Origin: Pseudomonas wuhanensis
GTDB lineage: Bacteria > Pseudomonadota > Gammaproteobacteria > Pseudomonadales > Pseudomonadaceae
Length of the DNA stretch: 64,000 nt
Reading direction: 5' to 3'
NCBI RefSeq assembly: GCF_030687395.1
Contig: NZ_CP117430.1
Coordinates: 3,596,001 to 3,660,000 of the forward strand
Position numbers and translations under genes: made by a program. Shown in pieces: positions 27,916-37,560 of the stretch; the first letter of the stretch is position 1, and every line of letters starts with the position of its first letter. The notes under the pieces were generated by a model. That model was not told where the DNA came from and searched no databases. It saw only the letters and a list, made by a program, of their open reading frames with translations.

Positions 27916-28368
27916 TTAGGCTTGTTTGTACCCACGCACTTCATCCACGCCACGGTTGGCCAGCTGGTCGGCCCGTTCGTTGCCGTGATGGCCGATGTGC
28001 CCGCGCACCCATTTCCAGGTGACGTTGTGGCGGTTGACCTGCTCATCGAGCAGTTTCCACAGATCGGCGTTTTTCACCGGCTCCTTGGCCGCGGTTTTCC
28101 AGCCGCGCTTCTTCCAGTTGGCCATCCACTCGTTGATGCCTTTCATCACGTATTGGGAGTCAGTCACCAGCAGCACGTCGCAGGAGCGCTTGAGCTCTTC
28201 CAGGCCACGGATCGCGCCCATCAACTCCATGCGGTTGTTGGTGGTGTTGGCTTCGCCGCCCCAGAGTTCTTTTTCAACGCCCTTGCACACCAGCAACGCG
28301 CCCCAGCCGCCCGGGCCGGGGTTGCCCTTGCAGGCGCCATCGGTGAAGAGTTCTACGCTATCGCTCAT
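27916..28368 (-). CDS. rnhA: ribonuclease HI
   Basis: 150 residues, typical length. The catalytic residues are seen as [15 protein letters not shown] (Asp), [13 protein letters not shown] (Glu), [13 protein letters not shown] (Asp) and [15 protein letters not shown] (Asp), with the basic handle region [21 protein letters not shown]. It removes RNA from RNA-DNA hybrids. The gene is between the methyltransferase gene and dnaQ, all on the minus strand. Confidence 0.96.
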   Translation of the reverse strand: MSDSVELFTDGACKGNPGPGGWGALLVCKGVEKELWGGEANTTNNRMELMGAIRGLEELKRSCDVLLVTDSQYVMKGINEWMANWKKRGWKTAAKEPVKNADLWKLLDEQVNRHNVTWKWVRGHIGHHGNERADQLANRGVDEVRGYKQA

Positions 28369-28460
28369 GCCAATCTTTCCAGAAAATGCGGTGGCTCGCC
28401 GATCGGTGACCGACGATGCCCGAGGCCGGGGCGGACCCGGCCGGGAAAATAAAATGTGTC

Positions 28461-29219
28461 TTACGGTTCGAGGTGGCGACGGTTGACCTTGGCCATCGGC
28501 AACGGAATCAGCTTGCCCATCGGTTCGCGCCGTTCCTGGCGCACCGGCCGCAGGCCCACCACGATCTTGCGCGCGACCAATAAATAGAAGCCACCACCCG
28601 ACAACTGCCAGTCACCGGCCTTGCGCTCCCAACCGGCCAGACGGGCCTGCCAGGCGGGCGACGCAAGCGGCGGACGATAGCACCCGAAGCGGCGTTTCTC
28701 CAGCGCGAAGCCCAGCAGATTCAGCCAGTCACCCACCCGCGACGGTGAAATGCAACGGGCCTTGCGCAAGGCGTCATGGGCGAACACATGACGCAGGCCC
28801 CAACTGCTCCAGGGGTTGATCCCGACAATCAGCAGATGCCCGCCAGGCCGGACACTGCTCGCCGCTTCGCGCAGCAAACCGTGGGGCGACAGGCAGAAAT
28901 CCAGCCCGTGCTGCAACACCACCACATCGGCGGCGTGCTCGCTCAAAGGCCAGGCCTGCTCTTCGCAGACGATCTCGACCCCCGGCAACGGCGCACCGAG
29001 CCGCACATTGCGCTGGACCTGCGGCGCCGACGGTGGCGTCTGCGCCGAGGGGCCGTAATGCACCAGATAGCCGCCGAAGAAGCGCCCCAACTCGTCTTCG
29101 AGCATGCGTCGTTCTTCGTCCAGCAGAAATTGCCCGATGGGCCCGGACAGCCATTCACGGGCCGCGCTGATCAATGTCAGCCACTCAGGATCGGCCTGAG
29201 CGAACGCTTTATCGGTCAT
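28461..29219 (-). CDS. class I SAM-dependent methyltransferase
   Basis: 252 residues. A glycine-poor but recognisable Rossmann core is visible: [28 protein letters not shown] followed by [33 protein letters not shown], i.e. motifs II and III of the methyltransferase 11 fold. Start at 29219 (MTDKAFAQ) is chosen because GGAG is 8 bases upstream; the ATG at 29231 has none. It is divergent from gloB by 65 bases and upstream of rnhA; the same order is known to me in P. aeruginosa. Substrate unknown. Confidence 0.82.
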   Translation of the reverse strand: MTDKAFAQADPEWLTLISAAREWLSGPIGQFLLDEERRMLEDELGRFFGGYLVHYGPSAQTPPSAPQVQRNVRLGAPLPGVEIVCEEQAWPLSEHAADVVVLQHGLDFCLSPHGLLREAASSVRPGGHLLIVGINPWSSWGLRHVFAHDALRKARCISPSRVGDWLNLLGFALEKRRFGCYRPPLASPAWQARLAGWERKAGDWQLSGGGFYLLVARKIVVGLRPVRQERREPMGKLIPLPMAKVNRRHLEP

Positions 29220-29284
29220 TGCATTCTCCAACGCGCCAGGAAGTTCTAAGATGCGCCAATGTTTTCCGCTTGGCGAATCCGACG

Positions 29285-30052
29285 ATGATACAGATCAGTG
29301 CCCTGCCCGCCTTTACCGACAACTACATCTGGTTGTTACAAGACCACAGCACCCAGCGCTGTGCCGTGGTCGATCCGGGCGATGCCGCGCCAGTACAAGC
29401 CTGGCTCGCAGCGCACCCGGGTTGGGTGCTAAGCGATATTTTGATCACTCATCACCATCATGACCATGTCGGCGGCGTCGAGCGGCTGAAAAAAGCGACA
29501 GACGCGACAGTCTATGGCCCGGCCAGCGAAAGCATCCCGGCGCGGGACGTGGCACTCAAGGACAATGACCGCATCAGCGTGCTGGGCTGGGACTTTGACG
29601 TCATCCAGGTGCCGGGCCATACCCTCGGGCACATCGCCTATTATCATCAGGGCCATCTGTTTTGCGGTGACACCCTGTTCGCTGCCGGTTGCGGACGGTT
29701 GTTCGAAGGCACGCCCGAGCAAATGCATCACTCGCTGAGCCGCCTCGCGGCGCTGCCCGAAGACACACTGGTCTACTGCACCCACGAGTACACCCTGAGC
29801 AATTTGAAGTTCGCCGCAGCAGTCGAACCGAACAACCCCGACACCCTTGAACGACTGGCCAAAGTCACCCGGCAACGCGAAGCCGGAATCATGACGCTGC
29901 CTTCAACACTGGCACTGGAAAAGCTCACCAATCCGTTTTTGCGTACCGGCGAAACATCCGTTAAAGAAAAAGTGGACGAACGGAACGGACCCAATAACCG
30001 GGCTCCGAGTGCGGTTTTTGCTGCTCTTCGAGCTTGGAAAGATACGTTCTAG
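29285..30052 (+). CDS. gloB: hydroxyacylglutathione hydrolase (glyoxalase II)
   Basis: 255 residues, metallo-beta-lactamase fold. The dimetal motif [10 protein letters not shown] is at 55-64, with [29 protein letters not shown] (bridging Asp) and [14 protein letters not shown] supplying the remaining ligands; C-terminal glutathione-binding part ends [12 protein letters not shown]. It hydrolyses S-lactoylglutathione to lactate and glutathione. The frame is open upstream to 29174, but the family N-terminus [16 protein letters not shown] starts at 29285. Confidence 0.95.
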   Translation: MIQISALPAFTDNYIWLLQDHSTQRCAVVDPGDAAPVQAWLAAHPGWVLSDILITHHHHDHVGGVERLKKATDATVYGPASESIPARDVALKDNDRISVLGWDFDVIQVPGHTLGHIAYYHQGHLFCGDTLFAAGCGRLFEGTPEQMHHSLSRLAALPEDTLVYCTHEYTLSNLKFAAAVEPNNPDTLERLAKVTRQREAGIMTLPSTLALEKLTNPFLRTGETSVKEKVDERNGPNNRAPSAVFAALRAWKDTF

Positions 30053-30151
30053 GCAGCCTGCTTGGTGATACAAAAATTCTGAATGGTTGACCGCAGGGGG
30101 TGCGCTTTCTAGAATCGCCCGACATTTTTGCCCGGAACTTACTTCCAGCCA

Positions 30152-31606
30152 ATGTCGTCACCTATTCGTAAAGCCATCAATTCAGACGCATTGACCCGCT
30201 TGGCTCAAGCCATCGCGGTGGCTGTGTCCGCCACTTTGGCGGGCTGTTCCAGCCATGTGCCGCAGACCGAAGCGACACACACTCCGAACATCGCCGCCCG
30301 AGCCAAGCAGAAGCCCATCTGGCTCAGCGAAAAACCAACACCGCAAATTCCACAGGACGTCTGGGAGCGCATGCGCCAAGGCTTCCAGTTGCAGGACAAC
30401 CTGGGCGTCAACCCGCGCATCGAGCAACAGCGCCTGTGGTTCGCCAGTAACCCGTCCTTTCTCGAAAATGCCGGCGAACGCGGCAGCCTCTACATTCACT
30501 ACATCGTCGAACGCCTTGAAGAACGCAACATGCCGCTGGAACTGGCGCTGTTGCCGGTGATTGAAAGCGCCTACAACCCGATGGCCTATTCCCGGGCCAA
30601 CGCGGTGGGTCTTTGGCAATTCATCCCTTCCACCGGACGTTACTTCAACCTGCGTCAGACCCGCTTCTACGATGGTCGTCGCGACATCACCGCCTCGACC
30701 ACCGCGGCCATGGATTACCTGACCCGCCTGCACGACATGTTCAACGGCGACTGGCTGCTGGCCCTGGCGGCCTACAACGCTGGCGAAGGTACGGTCAGCC
30801 GGGCCATCGAGCGCAACGAACGACTCGGCCTGCCGACCGACTATTGGAACCTGCCGCTGCCAGCGGAAACCCAGGCCTATGTGCCGAAGCTGCTGGCCCT
30901 GTCGCAAGTGGTCCTGGCGCCCGACGCCTATGGCGTGAACCTCAACCCGATCGCCAACGAACCGTACTTCCAGGTCGTCGAAATCAACCAGCGCATGGAC
31001 CTGTCCAAGGTTGCCGCGGTGGCCAACATCGACGAAGACGAACTGTTCCAGCTCAACCCTGCCTTCAAGCAGCGCACCACCGTCGATGGCCCCCAGCATC
31101 TGTTGGTGCCGACGTCCAAGGCACAGCTACTGACCGCCAGCCTGTCGACCATGCGCCCTGACGAGCTGATCAGTCAGCGATCGCTCAAGCCAGTGTTCGA
31201 AGGCGCAGACGACAGCGAAATCGCCAGCCTCAAGCGCGCCTATCGAGTCAAACGTGGCGACAATCTGGGCACCATCGCCAAGGCCAACAAGGTCGACGTC
31301 AAGGACCTGCAACGCTGGAACAAACTGACCGGAAAGAACCTCAAGGTCGGCCAGACCCTGGTGATGCAGGACACCACCAAGGGCAAATCCGGGCGCGTCA
31401 ACACCGTGGTCGCGGCGAACAGCAAGACCAACGGCAAGGCAACCAACAAAGCGCAACAGACCCAATACAAGGTCAAGCAAGGCGACTCGCTGTACATGGT
31501 CGCCAAACGCTTCAACGTTGAAATGCAGCACCTCAAGCGCTGGAACCCTCGGGTTGGCCAGGCGCTGAAGCCGGGGCAGATGCTGACGGTTGCTTCGCCG
31601 AATTAA
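30152..31606 (+). CDS. mltD: membrane-bound lytic transglycosylase D
   Basis: 484 residues. A lipoprotein signal ends with a lipobox (TLAGCSS, Cys32). The SLT domain (about 105-260) has LLPVIESAYNPMAYS with catalytic Glu138 and GLWQFIPSTGRYF, AAYNAGEG. Two C-terminal LysM repeats, YRVKRGDNLGTIAKANKVD and YKVKQGDSLYMVAKRFNVE, bind peptidoglycan. It cleaves glycan strands in the periplasm and is anchored to the outer membrane. The frame starts earlier with TTG (30128); ATG at 30152 gives the proper signal peptide. It precedes the npp transporter operon by 183 bases. Confidence 0.92.
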   Translation: MSSPIRKAINSDALTRLAQAIAVAVSATLAGCSSHVPQTEATHTPNIAARAKQKPIWLSEKPTPQIPQDVWERMRQGFQLQDNLGVNPRIEQQRLWFASNPSFLENAGERGSLYIHYIVERLEERNMPLELALLPVIESAYNPMAYSRANAVGLWQFIPSTGRYFNLRQTRFYDGRRDITASTTAAMDYLTRLHDMFNGDWLLALAAYNAGEGTVSRAIERNERLGLPTDYWNLPLPAETQAYVPKLLALSQVVLAPDAYGVNLNPIANEPYFQVVEINQRMDLSKVAAVANIDEDELFQLNPAFKQRTTVDGPQHLLVPTSKAQLLTASLSTMRPDELISQRSLKPVFEGADDSEIASLKRAYRVKRGDNLGTIAKANKVDVKDLQRWNKLTGKNLKVGQTLVMQDTTKGKSGRVNTVVAANSKTNGKATNKAQQTQYKVKQGDSLYMVAKRFNVEMQHLKRWNPRVGQALKPGQMLTVASPN

Positions 31607-31631
31607 GCAACACGCCCAGTCGAGGGGCTTT

Positions 31632-31661
31632 TGTGGCGAGGGAGCTTGCTCTCTCGCCACA
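31632..31661. repeat. short REP hairpin, GAGGGAGCTTGCTCTC type
   Basis: TGTGGCGAGGGAG...CTCTCGCCACA forms a single hairpin of about 12 bp after mltD, a solitary member of the family seen as a pair at 26882-27004. It could reduce read-through into nppA1. Confidence 0.8.
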
Positions 31662-31789
31662 GGTTCTGCAATCCGCCGGACCATCACCTGCACAATTAAC
31701 CACGCATTAACCCCCCGTCTTTTTCCTGTCGATACAAGCTGTTACTGTACGGCCCACAAAGCCCAAGCCGCCTGGATCGGATCTCTGAC

Positions 31790-33622
31790 TTGAAGCGTCC
31801 CCTCCTCCTGCTCCTGATCAGCCTGGCCTTGAGCTCCCCCGCAAGCGCGACGATCAGCGAAAGCCATGGTTATGCGCAGTTCGGCACGCTCAAGTACCCG
31901 GCCAGATTTACCCACTTCGACTGGGTCAACCCGCAAGCGCCCAAGGGCGGTACGTTGCGGGTGATGGCGTTTGGCACCTTCGATACGCTCAACCCTTACA
32001 CATTCAAAGGCTCGAGCCCGGTTTCCACCGGCAATTTCCTGCAATACGGCATCAACGAACTCAACGAACCGTTGATGGTCGGCACCGGCCAATACGCACC
32101 GTCCGGCGATGAGCCAACCTCCAGTTATGGCCTGATTGCTCAATCGGTGGAATACAGCGAGGATCGCAGCTGGGTGGTGTTCAACCTGCGCCCCGAAGCG
32201 CGCTTCCACGATGGCACGCCGATCACCGCTTACGACGTGGCGTTCTCTTACCGTTTGCTGCTCAAGGAAGGTCACCCGCAATACCGCACCAACCTTCAGG
32301 AAGTGTCGCGGGTGGATATCCTCAACCCACGGCGCATCCGTTTCGTCTTCAAACGCTCCGGCAACCCCCTGCTGATCCTGCGCCTGGGCGAGTTGCCAGT
32401 ATTGCCCCAGCATTACTGGGAAGGTCGCGATTTCAAGGCCACTACCTTCGAGCCACCATTGGGCAGCGGGCCGTATCGCATCACCTCGGTAACGCCCGGG
32501 CGGCAGATTATCTTCGAACGGGTCAAGGATTACTGGGGCAAGGACCTGCCGGTCAATCGCGGCAAGTACAACGTCGATCGCATGGAAGTCGAGTTCTACC
32601 GTGACAGCGACGTGGCCTTTGAAGCGTTCAAGGCCGGTGAGTTCGACATTTACATCGAACACCAGGCGAAGAACTGGGCCAATGGTTACAACTTCCCGGC
32701 CGTGCGCCGTGGTGATGTGATCAAGGCGCAAATCCCGCACCAGATCCCGACCCAGAGCCAGGGCCTGTTCATGAACACCCGGCGGTCAACGTTCGCCGAG
32801 GCCAAGGTCCGCGAAGCGCTGGGGCTGATGTTCGACTTCGAGTGGACCAACCGCACGCTGTTCAGCGGCGCTTACAAGCGCGCCATGAGCTATTACCCCA
32901 ACAGCGAGTTCTCCGCCACCGGGCTACCGGTCGGTCATGAGTGGCTGCTGCTCAAGCCCTATCGCGATCAGTTGCCCGCCAAGCTGCTCACCGAGCCGTT
33001 CAGCCTCCCGCAGACCGAAGGCCGCGGCATTCCGCGGGAAACCATGCGCAAGGCCCTGGAACTGCTCGCCGAGGCCGGCTGGAAGCTCAGCGGTCAGCGG
33101 CTACAGAACACCATCGGCCAACCGTTGCGCTTCGAGATCTTGTTGGTCAATCCGAACCTGGAACGCATTCTTCAGCCTTACGTCGAGAACCTCGCCAGCA
33201 TCGGCATCGACGCACGGCTGCGCACGGTCGATCGCGCCCAGTACAAACAACGCCTCGATCAGTTCGATTTCGACATGATCCTGATGACCCTCAACCAGAC
33301 CCTCAGCCCAGGCCTGGAACAATGGCAGTACTTCCACTCCAGCCAGGTCGGGGTCAAGGGCAGCAAGAACTACGCCGGTATCGCCAACCCGGTGGTCGAC
33401 CATTTGCTCGAACAACTGCTCGCCGCCCAGACCCGCGACGCACAAGTCGCCGCCGGCAAGGCGCTCGACCGGGTGCTGCTGTGGCAGCACTACATCATTC
33501 CCAACTGGTACCTCAATTATCACCGCCTGGCCTACCGCAACCGGTTCGCCTTCGTCACCACGCCGCCCTACACCCTGGGCCTGAGCGCGTGGTGGCTGAA
33601 ATCTTCGGAGAAAGATCGATGA
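31790..33622 (+). CDS. nppA1: peptide ABC transporter substrate-binding protein
   Basis: 610 residues with an N-terminal signal peptide (LLLLLISLALSSPASA) and the SBP_bac_5 fold: HFDWVNPQAPKGGTLRVMAFGTFDTLNPYTFKG near the N-terminus, [26 protein letters not shown], and GLSAWWLKS at the end. The starting codon is TTG at 31790, supported by the signal peptide beginning right there. It is the first of two adjacent binding proteins, as in NppA1A2BCD of P. aeruginosa, needed for uptake of peptidyl nucleoside antibiotics, and YejA-like. Natural ligand presumably oligopeptides. It overlaps nppA2 by 4 bases. Confidence 0.82.
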   Translation: MKRPLLLLLISLALSSPASATISESHGYAQFGTLKYPARFTHFDWVNPQAPKGGTLRVMAFGTFDTLNPYTFKGSSPVSTGNFLQYGINELNEPLMVGTGQYAPSGDEPTSSYGLIAQSVEYSEDRSWVVFNLRPEARFHDGTPITAYDVAFSYRLLLKEGHPQYRTNLQEVSRVDILNPRRIRFVFKRSGNPLLILRLGELPVLPQHYWEGRDFKATTFEPPLGSGPYRITSVTPGRQIIFERVKDYWGKDLPVNRGKYNVDRMEVEFYRDSDVAFEAFKAGEFDIYIEHQAKNWANGYNFPAVRRGDVIKAQIPHQIPTQSQGLFMNTRRSTFAEAKVREALGLMFDFEWTNRTLFSGAYKRAMSYYPNSEFSATGLPVGHEWLLLKPYRDQLPAKLLTEPFSLPQTEGRGIPRETMRKALELLAEAGWKLSGQRLQNTIGQPLRFEILLVNPNLERILQPYVENLASIGIDARLRTVDRAQYKQRLDQFDFDMILMTLNQTLSPGLEQWQYFHSSQVGVKGSKNYAGIANPVVDHLLEQLLAAQTRDAQVAAGKALDRVLLWQHYIIPNWYLNYHRLAYRNRFAFVTTPPYTLGLSAWWLKSSEKDR

Positions 33623-35460
33623 AACCCGTACGCGCCCTGCTCTTGCAGGCCAGCGGTCTGTTGTTCGCCGGGCTGGCCTGCGCCGCCCCGCAACATGCCC
33701 TGACCCTGTACAACGAGCCGCCGAAGTACCCGGCCGATTTCAAACATTTCGATTACGTAAACCCCGACGCGCCCAAGGGCGGAATCTTCCGCCAGGCGGG
33801 GTTCGGTGGCTTCGACAGCCTCAACCCGTTCATCAACAAAGGCGTGCCGGCCGACGACATCAGCATGATCTACGACACCCTGGCCAAACAGGGTCTGGAT
33901 GAGCCGTTTACCGAATATGGCCTGATCGCCGGCAAAATCGAAAAAGCCCCGGACAACAGCTGGGTACGCTTCTACCTGCGGCCCGAAGCCCGCTTCCACG
34001 ACGGCCACCCGGTGCGTGCCGAAGACGTGGTGTTCAGCTTCCAGACCCTGGTCAAGGACGGCGCTCCGCTCTACCGCGTCTATTACAGCGATGTGGAAGA
34101 AGTGGTCGCCGAAGACCCGCTCAAAGTGCTGTTCAAGTTCAAGCACAACAACAACCGCGAACTGCCGCTGATCCTCGGACAACTGCCGGTACTGCCCAAA
34201 CATTGGTGGGCCACCCGCGATTTCAACAAAGGCAATCTGGAACTGCCGCTGGGTAGCGGCCCGTACAAAGTCAGCGAAGTGAAGGCCGGACGTTCGGTGC
34301 GCTATGAGCGGGTCAAGGATTACTGGGGCAAGGACCTGCCGGTCAATCGCGGCTTCTACAACTTCGATGTGCTGACCACCGACTACTACCGCGACAACAC
34401 CGTCGCGCTGGAAGCGCTCAAAGCAGGCCAGTTCGACTACTGGCTGGAATCGGCCGCGAAAAACTGGGCCAAGGCCTACAACATTCCGGCGGTGGCCGAA
34501 GGTCGGCTGATCAAGGAAGAAATCCCGAACGGCAACCCCACTGGCATGCAAGGCTTCGTGTTCAACCTGCGCCGCCCGGTGTTTCAGGATGTGCGTGTGC
34601 GCCAGGCGCTGACCCTGTTGCTGGACTTCGAATGGACCAACAAGCAACTGTTCAACGGCGCCTACGCGCGCACCCGCAGCTACTTCGAAAACTCGGAAAT
34701 GGCCGCCACTGGCCTGCCGGACGCCGATCAACTGGCGATCCTCGATCCGTTCCGCGGCAAAATTCCCGAGCAAGTGTTCAGCGAGGCGTTCCAGAACCCG
34801 GTGACCGACGCCAGCGGCATGATCCGCACCCAGCAGCGCAAGGCCTATCAACTGCTGCAAGAGGCCGGCTGGCGGATCGTCGACGACAAGATGGTCGACG
34901 CCACCGGCAAACCGGTAAGCCTCGAATTCCTGCTGGCCCAGACCGAGTTCGAGCGGATCCTGCTGCCATTCAAGCGCAACCTCAGCGACCTGGGCATCGA
35001 TCTGGTGATCCGCCGGGTCGACGTCTCGCAATACATCAACCGTGTACGCTCCCGGGACTTCGACATGATCGTCGGCAGCTTCCCGCAGTCCAACTCGCCG
35101 GGTAACGAACAGCGTGAGTTCTGGATGACCGACGCCGCCGATAAACCTGGTAGCCGCAACTCCATGGGCCTGAAAGACCCGGTGGTGGACCAACTGGTCG
35201 AGCAACTGATCAACGCCGATTCGCGCCAAAGCCTGGTGGCCCATGCCCGGGCGCTGGACCGGGTGCTGCAATGGGGGTATTACGTGATCCCCAACTGGCA
35301 CATCAAGACCTGGCGCGTGGCGTACTGGAACCACATTGGCCATCCGAAGGTTTCGCCCAAATATGACATCGGCATCAATACCTGGTGGGTCAAGCCCGAC
35401 GCGACATTGCCGATAGAAGTCGAAACCAAACTGCAAGCCGACCCTGCGGGCACGGAGTAA
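33619..35460 (+). CDS. nppA2: second peptide ABC transporter substrate-binding protein
   Basis: 613 residues, same SBP_bac_5 family as the gene before it: signal peptide ([17 protein letters not shown]), then [29 protein letters not shown] and [17 protein letters not shown]. The shared segment [14 protein letters not shown] occurs identically in both proteins, showing a duplication. ATG at 33619 with GGAG upstream and a 4-base overlap (ATGA) with nppA1; longer upstream frames run antisense-like through nppA1 in another frame and are not real. Paired binding proteins likely widen the ligand range of one transporter. Confidence 0.88.
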   Translation: MKPVRALLLQASGLLFAGLACAAPQHALTLYNEPPKYPADFKHFDYVNPDAPKGGIFRQAGFGGFDSLNPFINKGVPADDISMIYDTLAKQGLDEPFTEYGLIAGKIEKAPDNSWVRFYLRPEARFHDGHPVRAEDVVFSFQTLVKDGAPLYRVYYSDVEEVVAEDPLKVLFKFKHNNNRELPLILGQLPVLPKHWWATRDFNKGNLELPLGSGPYKVSEVKAGRSVRYERVKDYWGKDLPVNRGFYNFDVLTTDYYRDNTVALEALKAGQFDYWLESAAKNWAKAYNIPAVAEGRLIKEEIPNGNPTGMQGFVFNLRRPVFQDVRVRQALTLLLDFEWTNKQLFNGAYARTRSYFENSEMAATGLPDADQLAILDPFRGKIPEQVFSEAFQNPVTDASGMIRTQQRKAYQLLQEAGWRIVDDKMVDATGKPVSLEFLLAQTEFERILLPFKRNLSDLGIDLVIRRVDVSQYINRVRSRDFDMIVGSFPQSNSPGNEQREFWMTDAADKPGSRNSMGLKDPVVDQLVEQLINADSRQSLVAHARALDRVLQWGYYVIPNWHIKTWRVAYWNHIGHPKVSPKYDIGINTWWVKPDATLPIEVETKLQADPAGTE

Positions 35461-35464
35461 TCAG

Positions 35465-36538
35465 ATGCTGGCGTATATTTTTCGGCGACTGCTGCTGATC
35501 ATCCCGACCCTGCTCGGCATTTTGCTGATCAACTTCGTGATCATCCAGGCTGCCCCCGGCGGGCCGGTGGAACAGATGATCGCCAAGCTCGAAGGCTTCG
35601 AAGGCGCCACCAGCCGCATCGCCGGCGGCGGTGCCGAAGTGTCGGTGGCAGGCTCGGCCTATCGTGGGGCGCAAGGCCTGGACCCGGCGCTGGTCAAGGA
35701 AATCGAGCACATGTACGGCTTCGACAAATCGGCGCCGGAACGTTTGTGGATCATGATCAAGAACTACGCCACCCTGGATTTCGGCGACAGCTTCTTCCGC
35801 GATGCCAAGGTCATCGACCTGATCAAGGAAAAAATGCCGGTGTCGATTTCCCTGGGGCTGTGGAGCACGCTGATCATGTACCTGGTGTCGATCCCGCTGG
35901 GGATCGCCAAGGCGACGCGACACGGCAGCCACTTCGATGTCTGGACCAGTTCGGCAATCATCGTCGGCTACGCGATCCCGGCATTCCTGTTCGCCATCCT
36001 GCTGATTGTGGTGTTCGCCGGCGGCAGCTATTTCGACTGGTTCCCGCTACGGGGCCTGACCTCGAACAACTTCGACGAGCTGAGCACCAGCGGCAAGATC
36101 CTCGATTATTTCTGGCACCTGGCACTGCCGGTGACCGCATTGGTGATCGGCAACTTCGCGACCATGACGCTGCTGACCAAGAACAGCTTCCTCGATGAAA
36201 TCAACAAGCAATACGTGGTCACCGCCAAGGCCAAGGGCCTGACCCGCCATCGCGTGCTGTACGGCCATGTGTTTCGCAACGCCATGCTGCTGGTGATCGC
36301 CGGTTTCCCTTCGGCGTTCATCGGGATTTTTTTCACCGGCTCGTTGCTGGTGGAAGTGATTTTCTCCCTCGACGGCCTCGGTTTGATGAGTTTTGAAGCA
36401 GCGATCAACCGCGACTACCCGGTGGTTTTCGGCACACTGTTCATCTTCACCCTGCTGGGGCTAGTGGTGAAATTGATCGGTGACCTCACGTACACTTTTG
36501 TCGATCCGCGCATCGACTTCGAAAGCCGGGAGCATTGA
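35465..36538 (+). CDS. nppB: peptide ABC transporter permease, YejB-like
   Basis: 357 residues, [38 protein letters not shown] at the N-terminus (typical of DppB/OppB/YejB), a large periplasmic loop, then membrane segments with the BPD_transp_1 signature near [27 protein letters not shown], the EAA loop contacting the ATPase. It forms the inner-membrane channel with nppC. Starts 4 bases after nppA2. Confidence 0.92.
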   Translation: MLAYIFRRLLLIIPTLLGILLINFVIIQAAPGGPVEQMIAKLEGFEGATSRIAGGGAEVSVAGSAYRGAQGLDPALVKEIEHMYGFDKSAPERLWIMIKNYATLDFGDSFFRDAKVIDLIKEKMPVSISLGLWSTLIMYLVSIPLGIAKATRHGSHFDVWTSSAIIVGYAIPAFLFAILLIVVFAGGSYFDWFPLRGLTSNNFDELSTSGKILDYFWHLALPVTALVIGNFATMTLLTKNSFLDEINKQYVVTAKAKGLTRHRVLYGHVFRNAMLLVIAGFPSAFIGIFFTGSLLVEVIFSLDGLGLMSFEAAINRDYPVVFGTLFIFTLLGLVVKLIGDLTYTFVDPRIDFESREH

Positions 36539-36539
36539 G

Positions 36540-37559
36540 ATGAACCTGTCCCCTCTCAATCGCCGACGTTTCGAACTGTTCAAGGCCAACAAGCGTGGCT
36601 GGTGGTCGCTGTGGCTGTTCCTGATTCTGTTCGGCGCAAGCCTGGGCGCCGAACTGATCGCCAACGACAAACCGCTGGTGGTGCACTACGACAACGGCTG
36701 GTATTTCCCGGCACTCAAGCGCTACCCGGAAACCGCGTTCGGCGGCGAATTCCCGCTGGAGGCCAACTACAAGAGCCCTTACATCCGCGAACTGCTCAAG
36801 GCCAAGGACGCCTGGGTTTTATGGGCGCCGATCCCCTACAGCTACCAGAGCATCAACTACGACCTGAAAGTCCCGGCTCCCGCGCCGCCCTCGGCCGATA
36901 ACCTGCTGGGCACCGACGATCAGGGCCGCGATGTGCTGGCCCGGGTGATTTACGGCTTCCGGATTTCGGTGCTGTTCGCTTTGACGCTGACCATTCTCAG
37001 CTCGATCATCGGCGTGATCGCCGGGGCGTTGCAGGGTTTTTATGGTGGCTGGGTCGATCTGGCCGGGCAGCGTTTTCTGGAGATCTGGTCCGGGTTGCCG
37101 GTGCTGTACCTGTTGATCATTCTGGCCAGTTTCGTGCAGCCGAATTTCTGGTGGCTGCTGGGGATCATGCTGCTGTTTTCGTGGATGAGCCTGGTGGATG
37201 TGGTGCGTGCCGAGTTCCTGCGCGGTCGGAATCTGGAATACGTGCGCGCGGCCCGGGCGCTGGGCATGCAGAATGGTGCGATCATGTTCCGCCACATCCT
37301 GCCCAACGCCATGGTCTCGACCATGACCTTCATGCCGTTCATCCTGACCGGCGCCATCGGCACCTTGACCGCCCTGGATTTCCTCGGCTTCGGCCTGCCG
37401 CCGGGCGCACCGTCCCTGGGTGAGCTGGTGGCTCAGGGCAAATCCAACTTGCAAGCGCCGTGGCTGGGTATGAGTGCGTTTGCGGTGCTGGCGCTGATGT
37501 TGAGTTTGCTGGTGTTCATCGGCGAGTCCGCTCGCGATGCCTTCGACCCGAGGAAGTGA
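36540..37559 (+). CDS. nppC: peptide ABC transporter permease, YejE-like
   Basis: 339 residues. N-terminal NRRRFELFKANKRGWWSLWLFLILF, a periplasmic insert (60-130), then GTDDQGRDVLARVIYGFRISVLFA and the EAA loop GRNLEYVRAARALGMQNGAIMFRHILPNAM. The insert between the first segment and LGTDDQGRD fits the YejE branch. Start is the ATG at 36540, one base after the nppB stop; an upstream frame reaching 36480 lies within nppB. Works with nppB and the ATPase. Confidence 0.92.
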   Translation: MNLSPLNRRRFELFKANKRGWWSLWLFLILFGASLGAELIANDKPLVVHYDNGWYFPALKRYPETAFGGEFPLEANYKSPYIRELLKAKDAWVLWAPIPYSYQSINYDLKVPAPAPPSADNLLGTDDQGRDVLARVIYGFRISVLFALTLTILSSIIGVIAGALQGFYGGWVDLAGQRFLEIWSGLPVLYLLIILASFVQPNFWWLLGIMLLFSWMSLVDVVRAEFLRGRNLEYVRAARALGMQNGAIMFRHILPNAMVSTMTFMPFILTGAIGTLTALDFLGFGLPPGAPSLGELVAQGKSNLQAPWLGMSAFAVLALMLSLLVFIGESARDAFDPRK

Positions 37560-37560
37560 A

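Noticed and set aside
32941..33618. N-terminal extension of nppA2
   Set aside because: It runs through nppA1 in another frame with Arg/Pro/Ser-rich sequence; the true start has a signal peptide and ribosome-binding site at 33619.
33568..35436. 622-residue frame on the minus strand
   Set aside because: It is the antisense of nppA2, with no recognisable domain; the plus strand encodes a clear binding protein.
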